NCBI GenBank assembly: GCA_030248135.1
Contig: JASANC010005206.1
Coordinates: 62,001-126,000, forward strand
DNA from: Theristus sp. LFF4_11
Taxonomy: Eukaryota; Nematoda; Chromadorea; Monhysterida; Xyalidae
DNA length: 64,000 nucleotides
Direction: 5' to 3'
This document shows, one piece after another, positions 22,952 to 32,884 of this stretch. A model generated the notes under the pieces. That model did not search any database. It had not been told where the DNA came from and saw only the letters and a list, made by a program, of their open reading frames with translations. Each line of letters starts with the position of its first letter. The stretch's first letter is position 1. The translations under genes were made by a program, and so were the position numbers.

Positions 22952-25900
22952 ATGGAGTTTTCGTCTGGTTACACAAAGAAGAAGCGGGTGCAAACGCGGC
23001 TGACAAGCGCGCAACGAGACATAAACCAAATGAGCCCCATCGAGAACGACTCACCGAACGACATCTTTTACCAAACTCCACCACTTGCGCTCACCATCGA
23101 TTTGCTTGAGCTCGAGGAAATCACGATTGAGCGGCTGAAACGTCTGTAATTGTTTTGACCATTCATTGGAGTCAACATTCAAACATTTGTTGTGTCGGTT
23201 TTTTCGTCACTTCTCTGTGTGATCTGCAGTGTGTGCACAATACAACATCGTTCGATTCATTTTGTGTGATTTGATTTCGTTCTAATTGATTTTAGTTTTG
23301 AAAACAATCGAGTCGGCACGAGACATCCATGGCAAGAATCAAGAGGACTTTTTCAACTCGCTGCGCAAGCAGCACCTCTCCGAACGGGTACCGCTGATTC
23401 CGAAGGTTGATCGGTTTTGTTTCTTTGCTGTTGCTTGTTCGGTTTTTGATTTGAAACAATCAATCATCTCAGAATCATGTTTCTGTTTTGTTTCAGACGG
23501 CAGACGATTATCGAGCCGATGCAATCAGCCATTTCATCATGCGACTTGCATTCTGCCGAAGGTGAACGGATGAAACTGAACTTCAATGAAATTTTCTCTG
23601 AGAACTACTCAACTCAGCATAACAAATGAATAATATCTTTCCAAAACAGTGTTTTGCTCAACTTTTTAATTCTTTTTAAATTAAACAGAGTTCTGTTTCG
23701 TCGCTTCCTCAAGTTTTAATTTGTTTTTCAGTCCAGAAGCGCAGAAATGGTTTGTCCAACAAGAATTGGAGTTGTTCAGGTTTAGAGTGCTCGAGCAAAC
23801 ATCAGCACAGCTGACCACATTCCTGAAACAAACCGACGAGACTTGTGAATTGGTCTGTTCCATTGTTATCGTCGTCTTCACATTTTCCTTTCCTCCACAG
23901 TCTACATTAATTTTTTCTACTTGCACAATGATTCTCTTTTTGTTTCTGAATTTTTGAATGACATTGAATGAATAAAAAAAAATGAACGACAGGTAACACA
24001 AGATGAAAAACGCTGTTTCGACCGTGAATTACGAGGGGCTGTGCAACGCGCTGCAAGTCAAACCAGCTTTGTTGATGGACAGGACTACTGGAAGGTGAGA
24101 ATAGAGTTGACTTGAACTGTTTTACAACATTTGAAAACAAACGTGAGATTCATTAACAAAAATTCATTGCTTGCAGATGGATTTTTTGGACGCGATTGAT
24201 TTGGTTGGCCAACGACGTGTGTTCTTGCACAAAGGGCTGGCGTACGTGCCCAAGAATGACATCAACATCATACTCGCGGCGAAATATCGAAATTGGCTCG
24301 CCTACTCTGTTGCTGTACGAGTTCTCACTTTTTTGACTTTGAATAAACTTTTGTTTAACTTGCACAAAATCAAAAACTTGCTGCCCTGCCCTCGCTTGAC
24401 TGACCCGGGCTGGTTGGTTGGACTAATCAATAATCTGTGATTACCAAGACCAATTCAAAAAATCCAGTCAGTTTGCAGTTTGACATAAATTTGGTGTTCG
24501 GGGAACAAATTGTGGATTGTCTGTCTGTGAGAGCTGTCTGTGAACTGCGCCGTTTTTCTAGAATGAACAACGAAACTGCTCATTCTCTTTACGAACTGCG
24601 TGATTTCGTTCAGTTCGCCAGCAAGCACTACGGTGCAATCGCGGACGAAGAACGTCTGTTGCCGTTGTTGGCAAAACTCAGTCAAAAGGCGTATCTCGGC
24701 AAGGACTACGCGCACGGCCACGACGCCGTGACACCTGCCATGATAGACTCCGTTCGTGGTTCACCCTGCAAATTGCATCGGAATGTTGGAATTGAAAGAA
24801 TAAGACGGCAGTGCAAAAAATAGAACATCACCACATTTGGTCACGTTCAGGCGTGCAACGAAGTGAACGTCACCAATTCCAATTGATTGTTTAGCTGTGC
24901 GAGCAGTCATTCCCGCTGTGCATGCGCAGCATCCACACGCAGCTGCGCAAGGAGCACCACTTGCGTCATGGGGGTCGCATGCAGTACGGTCTGTTCTTGA
25001 AGGGCGTCGGACTGAACATGGACGCTGCGCTGCAGTTCTTCCGTGACGAATTCACGAAAACAATCGATGCTGAAAAGGCGAGTTATTTTTTCTTCTGTTA
25101 CCAAATGGCCGCTTTCTTGTTTGCTTTTTTCAATTGTCGCTGTTTGTTTATGCCTGGCTCAACCTGCGTGTGTTATTTTTTTTAGTTCGAGAAACAATAC
25201 GCGTACAACATTCGCCACAACTACGGCAAAGAGGGAAAACGTGCGAATTACGCGCCATACCCGTGCTCCAGAATTATAACGTCGAATCCGCCGGCTGCGC
25301 AAGATTGCCATGGTGACGTCTGCTTTGCTTCGGTTATGAATGTTCTTTTTTCCGAAGTTACAAAACAATCAAGCTGTCTTCGTTTGCAGGCTGTCCGTTT
25401 CGACATTGGGACACGTCCGTGCTGAGTAGTCGGTTGGAGAAAATGAATCTCGGTGCAGAACGCGTGAAACAGGCAAATAACGAAAGTCGAAATTCGATTC
25501 AGTTCAAGTTTTCGAGAGAAAAAAATCAATCAGTCAGATGTCAGATCTCTGCTGTTGCTTGTGATTTGTTTTGAAGAAGCGTCAGTTTGATGATGCAGCT
25601 GATTTGCAACCACCGTTTCAGATCGTGAAGCTTGCGAGCGACTCTCGCTACGACAAAGCGTGCACACGACTGTTCGAGGCGAGCCACAATCTGCCTGCTG
25701 ACACCCTCGATCTCATTGTGACACACCCGAATCAATACTACGAACTCAGTCGCAAGGCGCGCGCGGGCGCCAGAATACTACGGCCACCGCCTGATGATCG
25801 TTAGTGGTGCTGGTTGTGAATCGGTTGTGCCACACAAACTGTCATCGGCTACTGATTGGTGCAGCCAGCTCGACGCAGCCAATTAGCACGCCGGAATGCA

Positions 25901-26070
25901 CAGCGGCATATGTTTTACAGGTTGACTGTGCTGATGTGATTGGTAATGGCGCAGTGAACGTACTTGCAGGTGCTTCGTTTTCGTACTCGCAGTCCACGAC
26001 AGCGTCCGATTCTCAGTCTCAATCCGACAAACAGATGGACGTTGATGATGAGTTGCTGAGCAGTGCTTGA
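22952..26070 (+). CDS. PRIM2: DNA primase large subunit
   Basis: Regulatory subunit of the nuclear primase in the DNA polymerase alpha complex; it makes RNA primers with PRIM1. Exons: 22952-23141, 23296-23405, 23497-23561, 23732-23852, 23993-24094, 24177-24314, 24479-24751, 24895-25077, 25186-25312, 25390-25463, 25622-25799 and 25970-26070, about 553 residues. The N-terminal domain has [21 protein letters not shown] and [16 protein letters not shown]. The Fe-S domain has FPLCMR, the hallmark [45 protein letters not shown] and [10 protein letters not shown], so all four cluster cysteines are present. The acidic tail ([12 protein letters not shown]) is typical. Human PRIM2 has 509 residues; most of the excess is at the start of exon 7 (24479 to about 24563), where the acceptor may be wrong. 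The intron after 25077 begins GC. Confidence 0.95.
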
Positions 26071-26641
26071 TCGCAACGTGCAGTCATCTTCAGCCTTGCT
26101 GTTGTGCTGCCATGTTTCTGATTCTCTAAGTTTCTCTCTTCATTCCATTCCATGATTCTCGAAAATTCAATCACCGCGGTTAAAATCACTTTGTTTTCTT
26201 TTTATTAAATTCAGCTGAAAACAACGTCAATGGAAGATTGAAGAATGGAAAACTTGAGAACAGAAATGACACTATGAACAGTTGTATCCAGAACAGTTGA
26301 TAAACGCGGTGCGGGGTCAACTCCGGCCCACGCATTTCCGGCCCACGCATTACCGTCCCGACATTTCCGGCCCACCCATTACCGGCCCACGTATTACCGT
26401 CCCACCCATTACCGGCCCGACATTTCCGGCCCACTCATTTCCGGCCCACTCATTTCCGGCCCGCCCATTACCGGCCCAGTCCAATAATCATCTTTCTGCG
26501 CTGTATTTCGCCACGGACAACGAAAATGAACTGAAACCGCACTCTAAATTGTACTCCCTGCTCACCGACATGCTTTTAACAAAAATACTTAATTTTTTTA
26601 TTTCAGTTTTCGTTTTCGTATCGCTTCTATTTGTTCATGAC

Positions 26642-26680
<39 letters not shown>
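26642..26680. repeat. (CTAT)n microsatellite
   Basis: A tetranucleotide run directly abutting the proposed Helitron 5' end, which makes the exact Helitron start uncertain by a few bases. Confidence 0.95.
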
Positions 26681-26683
<3 letters not shown>

Positions 26684-26732
26684 AATACTAAGATAGTAAC
26701 TGTGTATGTAAGTAAGTCAGGTCCGTTCCGCA

Positions 26733-27181
26733 ACGTTGATTGGCTATTAAAATTTACAAGTTTGAGCCAATTTTGCTATTTAAGTCATCATCAGCTGAAT
26801 ACTCATACTCCATTTTCTAATGACAATGCAAAGTTCAAATCGTCATTCCACATGACGTTAGTCATCATGATGCCTTTTGCTCAAGAGCGACAACAAACAA
26901 GCGAGACAATCGTAAGAATAGCAAGGACTCCATTGTAGACGATGGAGTTTTTTTCACACGTTGATTGGCTATTAAAATTTACAAGTTTGAGCCAATTTTG
27001 CTATTTAAGTCATCATCAGCTGAATACTCATACTCCATTTTCTAATGACAATGCAAAGTTCAAATCGTCATTCCACATGACGTTAGTCATCATGATGCCT
27101 TTTGCTCAAGAGCGACAACAAACAAGCGAGACAATCGTAAGAATAGCAAGGACTCCATTGTAGACGATGGAGTTTTTTCAC
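26733..27181. repeat. 225-bp tandem duplication, two near-identical copies
   Basis: The sequence from ACGTTGATTGGCTATTAAAA through GACGATGGAGTTTTTT occurs twice with a period of 225 bp and essentially no divergence, so the duplication inside the Helitron is recent. Each copy keeps a 73-codon open frame in the same register. I regard that as incidental. Confidence 0.9.
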
Positions 27182-27249
27182 AAAAAACGAGTTTTTAAAA
27201 CAATCGCTTGCAAGTTGATCGCTCTTTTTACAAGGTAGACTTTTTATAA

Positions 27250-28240
27250 AGCCGGTGTTTACAACGAGTATTTAGAAAATCGTTGCTTTTTCCTTCATTT
27301 GTTTTTATCATAGAAAATGCGTCACTTAGGATAGAAAAGCCACATAACAAAACAAAAGCGACCGTTTTACACAATGGGTACTCAGAAACGTGTTGCTTTT
27401 TGTTGCACTCAATCAAAAAGAACTGGCTTAGGTTAGGGTAAGCGGGGAAAAGAAGTAAACATGGGAGCTTTAAGTGCTACGGGTGTTCAGTAAAATGTAG
27501 AAAATTGTTGCTTTTTCCTTCATTTGTTTTTTTAATCATAGAAAATGCATCACTTAGGATAGAAAAGCTACATAACAAAACAAAAGCGACCGTTTTACAC
27601 AATGGGTACTCAGAAACGTGTTGCTTTTTGTTGCACTCGATCAAAAAGAACTGGCTTAGGTTAGAGTAAGCGGGGAAAAGAAGTAAACATTCAAAACAAA
27701 AGCGGGAGCTTTGCTACGGATATTCAGTAAAATGTTGCTGTTTTGTCATTTCCATTCTATCAAAAATCCTTGGCTAAGGTTAGGGTTGAAAATAAGAGCA
27801 GTAAACATACCACACAAAAGTGGCTGTTTTGCAGCGAATATTCAGAAAAGTTTTGCATTTTTCGTCATTTAAACTTTAAAAGGCTTGGCTTAGATGAGCT
27901 TTGCTACGGGTATTCAGTAAAATGTTGCTGTTTTGTCATTTCCATTCTATCAAAAATCCTTGGCTAAGGTTAGGGTTAAAGGTAAGAGTAGTAAACATAC
28001 CACACAAAAGTGGCCGTTTTGCAGCGAATATTCAGAAATTTTTTGCATTTTTCGTCATTTAAACTTTAAAAACCTTAGCTTAGGTTAGAGTAAGCGGGAA
28101 AAAGAAGCAACTTATCAAAACGAAAGTTGGCGTTTCGCAACAATTGTTCAGAAGTGTTGCCTTTTTGACATTTACACTCTAAAAGGCCTGGCTTAGGTTA
28201 GGGTAAGCGGGTAAAAAACCATTACCAAGTCAAAAGCGGG
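27250..28240. repeat. Helitron internal degenerate tandem repeats
   Basis: Repeated modules with TTGCTTTTT, a core GGCTTAGGTTAGGGTAAGCG and GAAGTAAACAT recur every 100-225 bp. Two close copies start near 27283 and 27507, and two more near 27712 and 27899. The same core, in the opposite orientation, fills the Helitron array at 60774-64000. Confidence 0.8.
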
Positions 28241-28911
28241 TGCTTTCCAATGGGTATTTAGAACAGTGTTGCCTATTCAGAAATGACAGCTGCCTGAAGC
28301 AGATTGCTTTTCTTAAACCTGTATTTTAAACTGGAACAAAAACTTAAACCGGTATCAGTTAATTGTTGTTAACCAAACGACATTGTTTTTTTTATAATTT
28401 TTTTAACAGGAATGGCGATTGAACAACATGTGACGACATTGAAAAGCTAACCAAACAAGATTAATTTTAAAACTTTAAGCGGGAATGGCTGTTAATTGAT
28501 GCTGATCAGAGGAGATTGTTTTTTGATACTTTAAACGGGAAGGACAGTGGAATGCAACTGATTAGAAAAGAATGAAAGGACAAATAAGCGACATTGAAAA
28601 GCTAATAAATGCGAGAATTGATTTTGATACTTTAATAGGGAATGGCAGTTGTTTGTTGCTGATTAAAAAGGTTGTGGATTTTGAGTCCGCGTCGTGGGCA
28701 AGGTCAAAAGGGGAAAACCAACTCAAAAATAATAGTTGTATTTATCAGCTAACCGTGCCGTAGGCACGGGTCAATTTGCTAGTTGGAACAAATGCTTCAG
28801 TTTGAATTTCGTCGATGATTCAGTTGATGTGTTTTTATTTATTGCTTTGTTCCGATTGATTTTGCACATTCAATTTTAATAACAACAACATGTCTGATAG
28901 GTCGACAAAAA

Positions 28912-29355
28912 TACCGCATTACCTCTATTAAACCCCCCCCCCTCCAAAAATAAACCCCCACCCCCTCGACAAGTTTCCAAATAATCCCCCCCCCAAAAAT
29001 AATCCCCCATGGGGGTTAATTGGAAACCTGTTTGAAACACATACCCAGCGAATTCAGTGGCTGGTTGCAGTGAAAATGATGAAATTGTGCTACCAAAGGC
29101 CCCAAATGGATGAGTTAATGGTAATTTCATTACAAAAGGCTGTTGTAAAAGGAAATTTCTATGTAGAGTAGAAGTTTCTGCGACTTCCTTCCTGCCATGG
29201 AAGGTATTTTTGCCATTTTGCCCACTCCTAAAAATGGTTTCCAAATAACCCCCCTCCCAAAATAAAGCCCCCCCCCCAAAAAAAAATAAACCCCCACCCC
29301 CAGAAGTCGCTGAAGAAATAAACCCCCATGGGGGTTTATTAGAGGTAATACGGTA
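28912..29355. mobile_element. Inverted-repeat MITE with C-rich ends
   Basis: A 444-bp element delimited by TA at each end, with inverted termini of about 27 bp: CCGCATTACCTCTATTAAAC on the left against the complement of TTTATTAGAGGTAATACGG on the right. C-tracts separated by AAAAATAA lie just inside both ends. It has no coding capacity and lies within foldback-like copy 2. Confidence 0.7.
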
Positions 29356-29930
29356 GGAGCTTTCTCAAACCGAATTGACGCGCTGAGTTCGAATTTTGCA
29401 CTGGACACAGAGCCAAATTCAATCATTTTAATTCTTAAAATTAGCAAAAACTCGTGAAAATTGCCCCTCTAACCAAATTTAGACATGTGGATCCACAACC
29501 AGGTCGTGTTTCCTAATCCTAATCATTCCTAATCCTAAACCTAATCCTAAGCCAAGCCTTTTTGATAAGGTGAAAATGATCAATTTAGTTTTTGCATTTT
29601 TTCATGATGCATCACGAAAAAATCCGAATGAAAAAAGAATTAAAAAATCGAACCCAAAGTTCAAAGTGTAACCGCCTAATCAATGTGAGTTTCTTGATGA
29701 AATATAGCAGTGGGTGGCGGTTGAAGTCACTGGAAGCAAATTATTGGGCTGGGCCGGTAATGGGTGGGCCGGAAATGAGTGGGCCGGAAATGCTTGGGAC
29801 GCAGATGAACGGGGCCGGTAATGGGTGGGCCGGAAATGAGTGGGCCGGAAATGAGTGGGCTGGAAATGTTGGGCCGGAAATGCGTGGGCCGGAAATAACG
29901 GGACGCAAATGAACGCACGCCGATAAACGC

Positions 29931-30593
29931 ATCAGGTAAGATCGAATGAGTAGCTGAGAAGTTCTGAGCTGGCACTCGTCTGTCAATGTTTTTTTGCAAA
30001 TTCCGGGTGGCGTGTAGATCAGTTCTGAAAAAGACATTGCCATTTTGGAATTGAAGCAAAGAAGTGTGGAACGCGTGCCACAAAAATACAATTTTTTTTC
30101 CAATTGGTAAAGAGTAGTTGAACAAAATTGCAAGACTGGAAAGAAGGAAGCATAGTCTGCAAACTGACATATAAGATCGGTAAACAACATTGGCTTACAT
30201 TGAAAGTTCACTCATAAAATATCAACTTTAAAACTACAGCCAAATTGCGCATTGCTATCGAGACATTGGCTAAAAAGTGCAACAATAACATAACAACCAG
30301 TAATCAGACGAACAAAACAAAACCTGTAATGAACAACAACAGAGAAAAAAACCGTAGTTCTAAAAACGGCAGTTCGACAAAATATCGGATCACGGCAGGT
30401 TGAAATAGAGAGAAAATTGGTGCCTATGAATGTAGCTTATTGATAATTAGTACATGTTATTTGCATGCTAAGTGTAATTCAACGAAACGCAGAAAGTTAA
30501 GGTTAGTGGTTACATTTTCTGGTGTACAATTTATTGACCGAATCGCATTTTTATACAAACAAATTGAAAGTGCGGCGAAATACTTCGAAAAGC
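29931..30593. other. No gene recognised
   Basis: AT-rich spacer between foldback-like copy 2 and the 3' end of the three-finger/mucin gene. Nothing recognisable. Confidence 0.6.
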
Positions 30594-32884
30594 TCATGAA
30601 ACATGGAGTAAAGCTACGGTTGCTAATAAAGCCAGTAAACAGTTGACTTGTGTGCGCGAGGCGATCAGACTTTTGGCCGACTTTGTCAGTTCAGTTTCGG
30701 TTGTCTCACGGTATCCGAAATCGTAGTCGTCGTCGTTGTCGTCAAACGATCCATCCGTGTAATCCTCTGTGAAATGCGGCTGATTATTGGCTGCCGCCGG
30801 TTGACTAGATTGTCGTTTTGCATACAGGCTGCCCTCGCTGGCGCTGCCGCTGCCAGCGTCATTGCTCATCAATTGTTCGCTGTCTTGGCGTTTAACGCCC
30901 TCATTCACCTCTGCGGCGAACAGACGTGACTTTGGCTTCTTGGTCGTGCTGTATGGGTCAATGATACGCGTGCGTTCCCACCACGGAATCGGAGTTGGCT
31001 CAGTTGTTGTTGGCTTAGCCGTGGTGGTTGTACTTGGCGTAGTAGTAGTAGTTGTTGTAGTAGTAGTAGTTGTGGTAGTGGTAGTAGTTGGTGGTGGTGG
31101 GCGTGTCCTACGCTTAGTTGTGGTCGTTTCATAGTACAACGGTACTCGCGTGGTCGTACGCCATGGTCTCGTTGTTGTTGTGCGCCATCGCATTGTGGTT
31201 GTTGTTGTGGTTGGTGTTGTTGTGGTGTACCATGGACTTCTCGTAGTTGGTCGCGGCCGCCACGGTCTTCTCGTGCTTGTGGTATACGGAGTACTGGTGT
31301 ATTCATATAGAGGTGGTGGTCGAAGCGTTGTTGTGGTTGTTGTGTACCTCTCATATTGTAGTGGTCGTCTCGTGGTCGTACGCCAGGGGCGTTTTGTGGT
31401 GGTGTACCACGGTCTTCTCGTACTAGTGTACTCATATAGATGTGGTGGCCGAGGCGTTGTTGTGGTTGTGGTTGTTGTGTACCTCTCATATTGTGGTGGT
31501 GGTCTTGTGGTCGTACGCCAGGGGCTTCTTGTGGTTGTGTACCACGGTCTTCTCGTACTAGTGTACTCATACAGATGCGGTGGTCGAAGCGTTGTTGTAG
31601 CTGTAGTGGGAGTAGTTGTGGTTGTTGTGGTTGTGGGTGTCGTTGTTGTGGTTGTACTCGTGGTAGTTGTGGTTGTTGGTGTTGTGGTTGTAGTTGTGGT
31701 TGTTGGTGTTGTGGTTGTAGTTGTGGTTGTGGTTGTGGTTGTTGGTGTTGTGGTTGTAGTTGTGGTTGTTGGTGTTGTGGTTGTAGTTGTGGTGGTTGTA
31801 GTACCTGAGGAGCCGGAGAGTAAAATTACTGAAAATTGCGACTACTTTCATAGAAATAGAAATTCGGTTGAAAATAGCAGTGAGGTGATGGTTTGTGTAA
31901 CCTATGTAGGGAAAAGAGGTCCCTACCCTTCCTACCTTAGTGATTAAGCTACTTACCTAATTGCGTTTCGGCAACTTAACAAATAGACGCATGATACTTC
32001 AAGTGGCTTGCCATGGCCTAAGTCCATCCTTTAGGGTGTAAGTGCACTCAATTCGGGTCTTCAGCATTTGACCATTTGAAGGGTTTAAAATTTATAGAGC
32101 TAGCTATCCAGAACACGATATTTATTTTGTCTGATTTGAAACACCGAAAAGAGCGTGCAGTGCTGGGTTCATAGAGGCTTACTTGATGTTGTGGTTGTCG
32201 GTGTGGTGGTGCGTGCACGCTGTATCCACAGCGGTCGTGGGGTTGCGGTCTGCTGCCAGTGGCGTCTCGTCGTACTTGACGGTGTCGTCGTTGGCCGTGG
32301 CGTCCATCGTCGCGGTGCAGCCGTTGAAGGCGTCCGTTCTCCTTCCCACGTGCCGCTGCGGTAGTGAAACCAGGTTGTGCCACTGGTGGTGGCTGTTGCT
32401 GCTGTGGTCGTCGTCGTCGTTGTCGTTGTTGTGTCGGGCATCAGCGGCGGTGCCCGGTCTTCGAGCAGCGTTTGTTCGAGTAGACGCACGTTGCAATAGT
32501 CACGCCCACGACACCAGCACGCCGTGACGCCCTTGCCTTGCTTGCAGATACGTTCTGAGCCGGCAATCTCTCGACTGCGAATGCAAGCGTAGTGGATGCC
32601 GCGGCCGGTGATGTTGATCGCGGCGCATGCGAACTCGCCTGTGTCATTGGTGTCGCTCATTTTGTTGAACAATGAAAGTGTGCAACCAGTAGAATGAAAG
32701 CCACGAACACACCTCTTTCGTTGTCCTCTCTGCGACTGTACGGCTCAACGCAAACGTTGTTGAGGCACGGCGCTGCGCCCTTGTCAGTTGTACAGTGACA
32801 TCTCAGTGCATCGACGCTTGTTATCAAAAGCCAGCACGCTGTCGGAACAGTTGCCCAAAACAGCACGTGCTTTCCTGACATCAT
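30594..32884 (-). CDS. GPI-anchored three-finger (Ly6/activin-receptor-like) protein with mucin stalk
   Basis: Three in-phase exons (32713-32884, 32183-32638, 30594-31804) give 612 residues. A signal peptide (MMSGKHVLFWATVPTACWLL) is followed by a cysteine-rich domain of about 100 residues: LRCHCTTDKG, CLNNVCVEPY, FACAAINITG, HYACIRSRE, RICKQGKGVTACWCRGRDYCN. The ending Cys-x-Cys...Asp-x-Cys-Asn is the signature of the three-finger fold shared by Ly6/uPAR proteins and TGF-beta receptor ectodomains; no kinase domain is present. A Thr-rich stalk follows, likely heavily O-glycosylated, with two to three copies of a module holding LRPPHLYEYTSTRRPWYTTT. The C-terminus has an acidic/Tyr region and a hydrophobic tail (QVNCLLALLATVALLHVS) typical of GPI attachment. 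An apical surface or cuticle-facing role is inference. Confidence 0.8.
31020..31804 (-). repeat. Thr-rich stalk coding repeats
   Basis: Exon 3 of the three-finger/mucin gene begins with ACA/ACC/CCA codon arrays (TTTTTTTTTP-type units), passes through a module of about 53 codons repeated with variation (LYEYTSTRRPWYTTT, PWRTTTR, QYERYTTTTT), and returns to polythreonine. The unit structure suggests expansion by slippage and unequal crossing-over, so length polymorphism is likely. Confidence 0.8.

Larger units (their letters stand above)
26679..28782 (+). mobile_element. Non-autonomous Helitron
   Basis: The 5' end TCTATAATACTAAG starts with TC after an A. The 3' end has a GC-rich hairpin, CCGTGCC (28753-28759), loop GTA, GGCACGG (28763-28769), then TCAATTTG, then CTAG followed by T. 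This matches Helitron rules: 5' TC, a subterminal 3' hairpin, CTRR, insertion between A and T, and no target duplication. The interior is a tandem duplication (26733-27181) followed by degenerate units of about 100-225 bp containing GGCTTAGGTTAGGGTAAGCG. There is no Rep/helicase reading frame, so it would depend on an autonomous relative. It lies inside foldback-like copy 2. Confidence 0.8.
26308..29921. mobile_element. Foldback/Mutator-like element with minisatellite inverted ends (copy 2)
   Basis: A 3,614-bp element 238 bp beyond the PRIM2 stop. The left arm (about 26321-26493) and right arm (about 29738-29920) are inverted copies built from 14-15 bp units with core CCGGCCCACNCATT, and both arms enter the interior through CCATTACCGGCCCAG. 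The perfect 9-bp repeat GATAAACGC flanks it at 26299-26307 and 29922-29930. Both ends begin GG. The interior carries a Helitron (26679-28782) and a smaller inverted-repeat element (28912-29355), leaving about 1.1 kb of its own sequence. No transposase reading frame is seen. Confidence 0.85.

Noticed and set aside
25464..25621. A third GC-AG intron in PRIM2 (donor after GTGAAACAG)
   Set aside because: A GT donor nine bases earlier (after GCAGAACGC, 25463) keeps the frame equally well, so the ordinary donor is preferred.
26282..26938. 218-codon frame across the second foldback arm and the Helitron start
   Set aside because: It crosses three unrelated repeats (arm units, CTAT run, duplicated Helitron segment), so it is not a gene.
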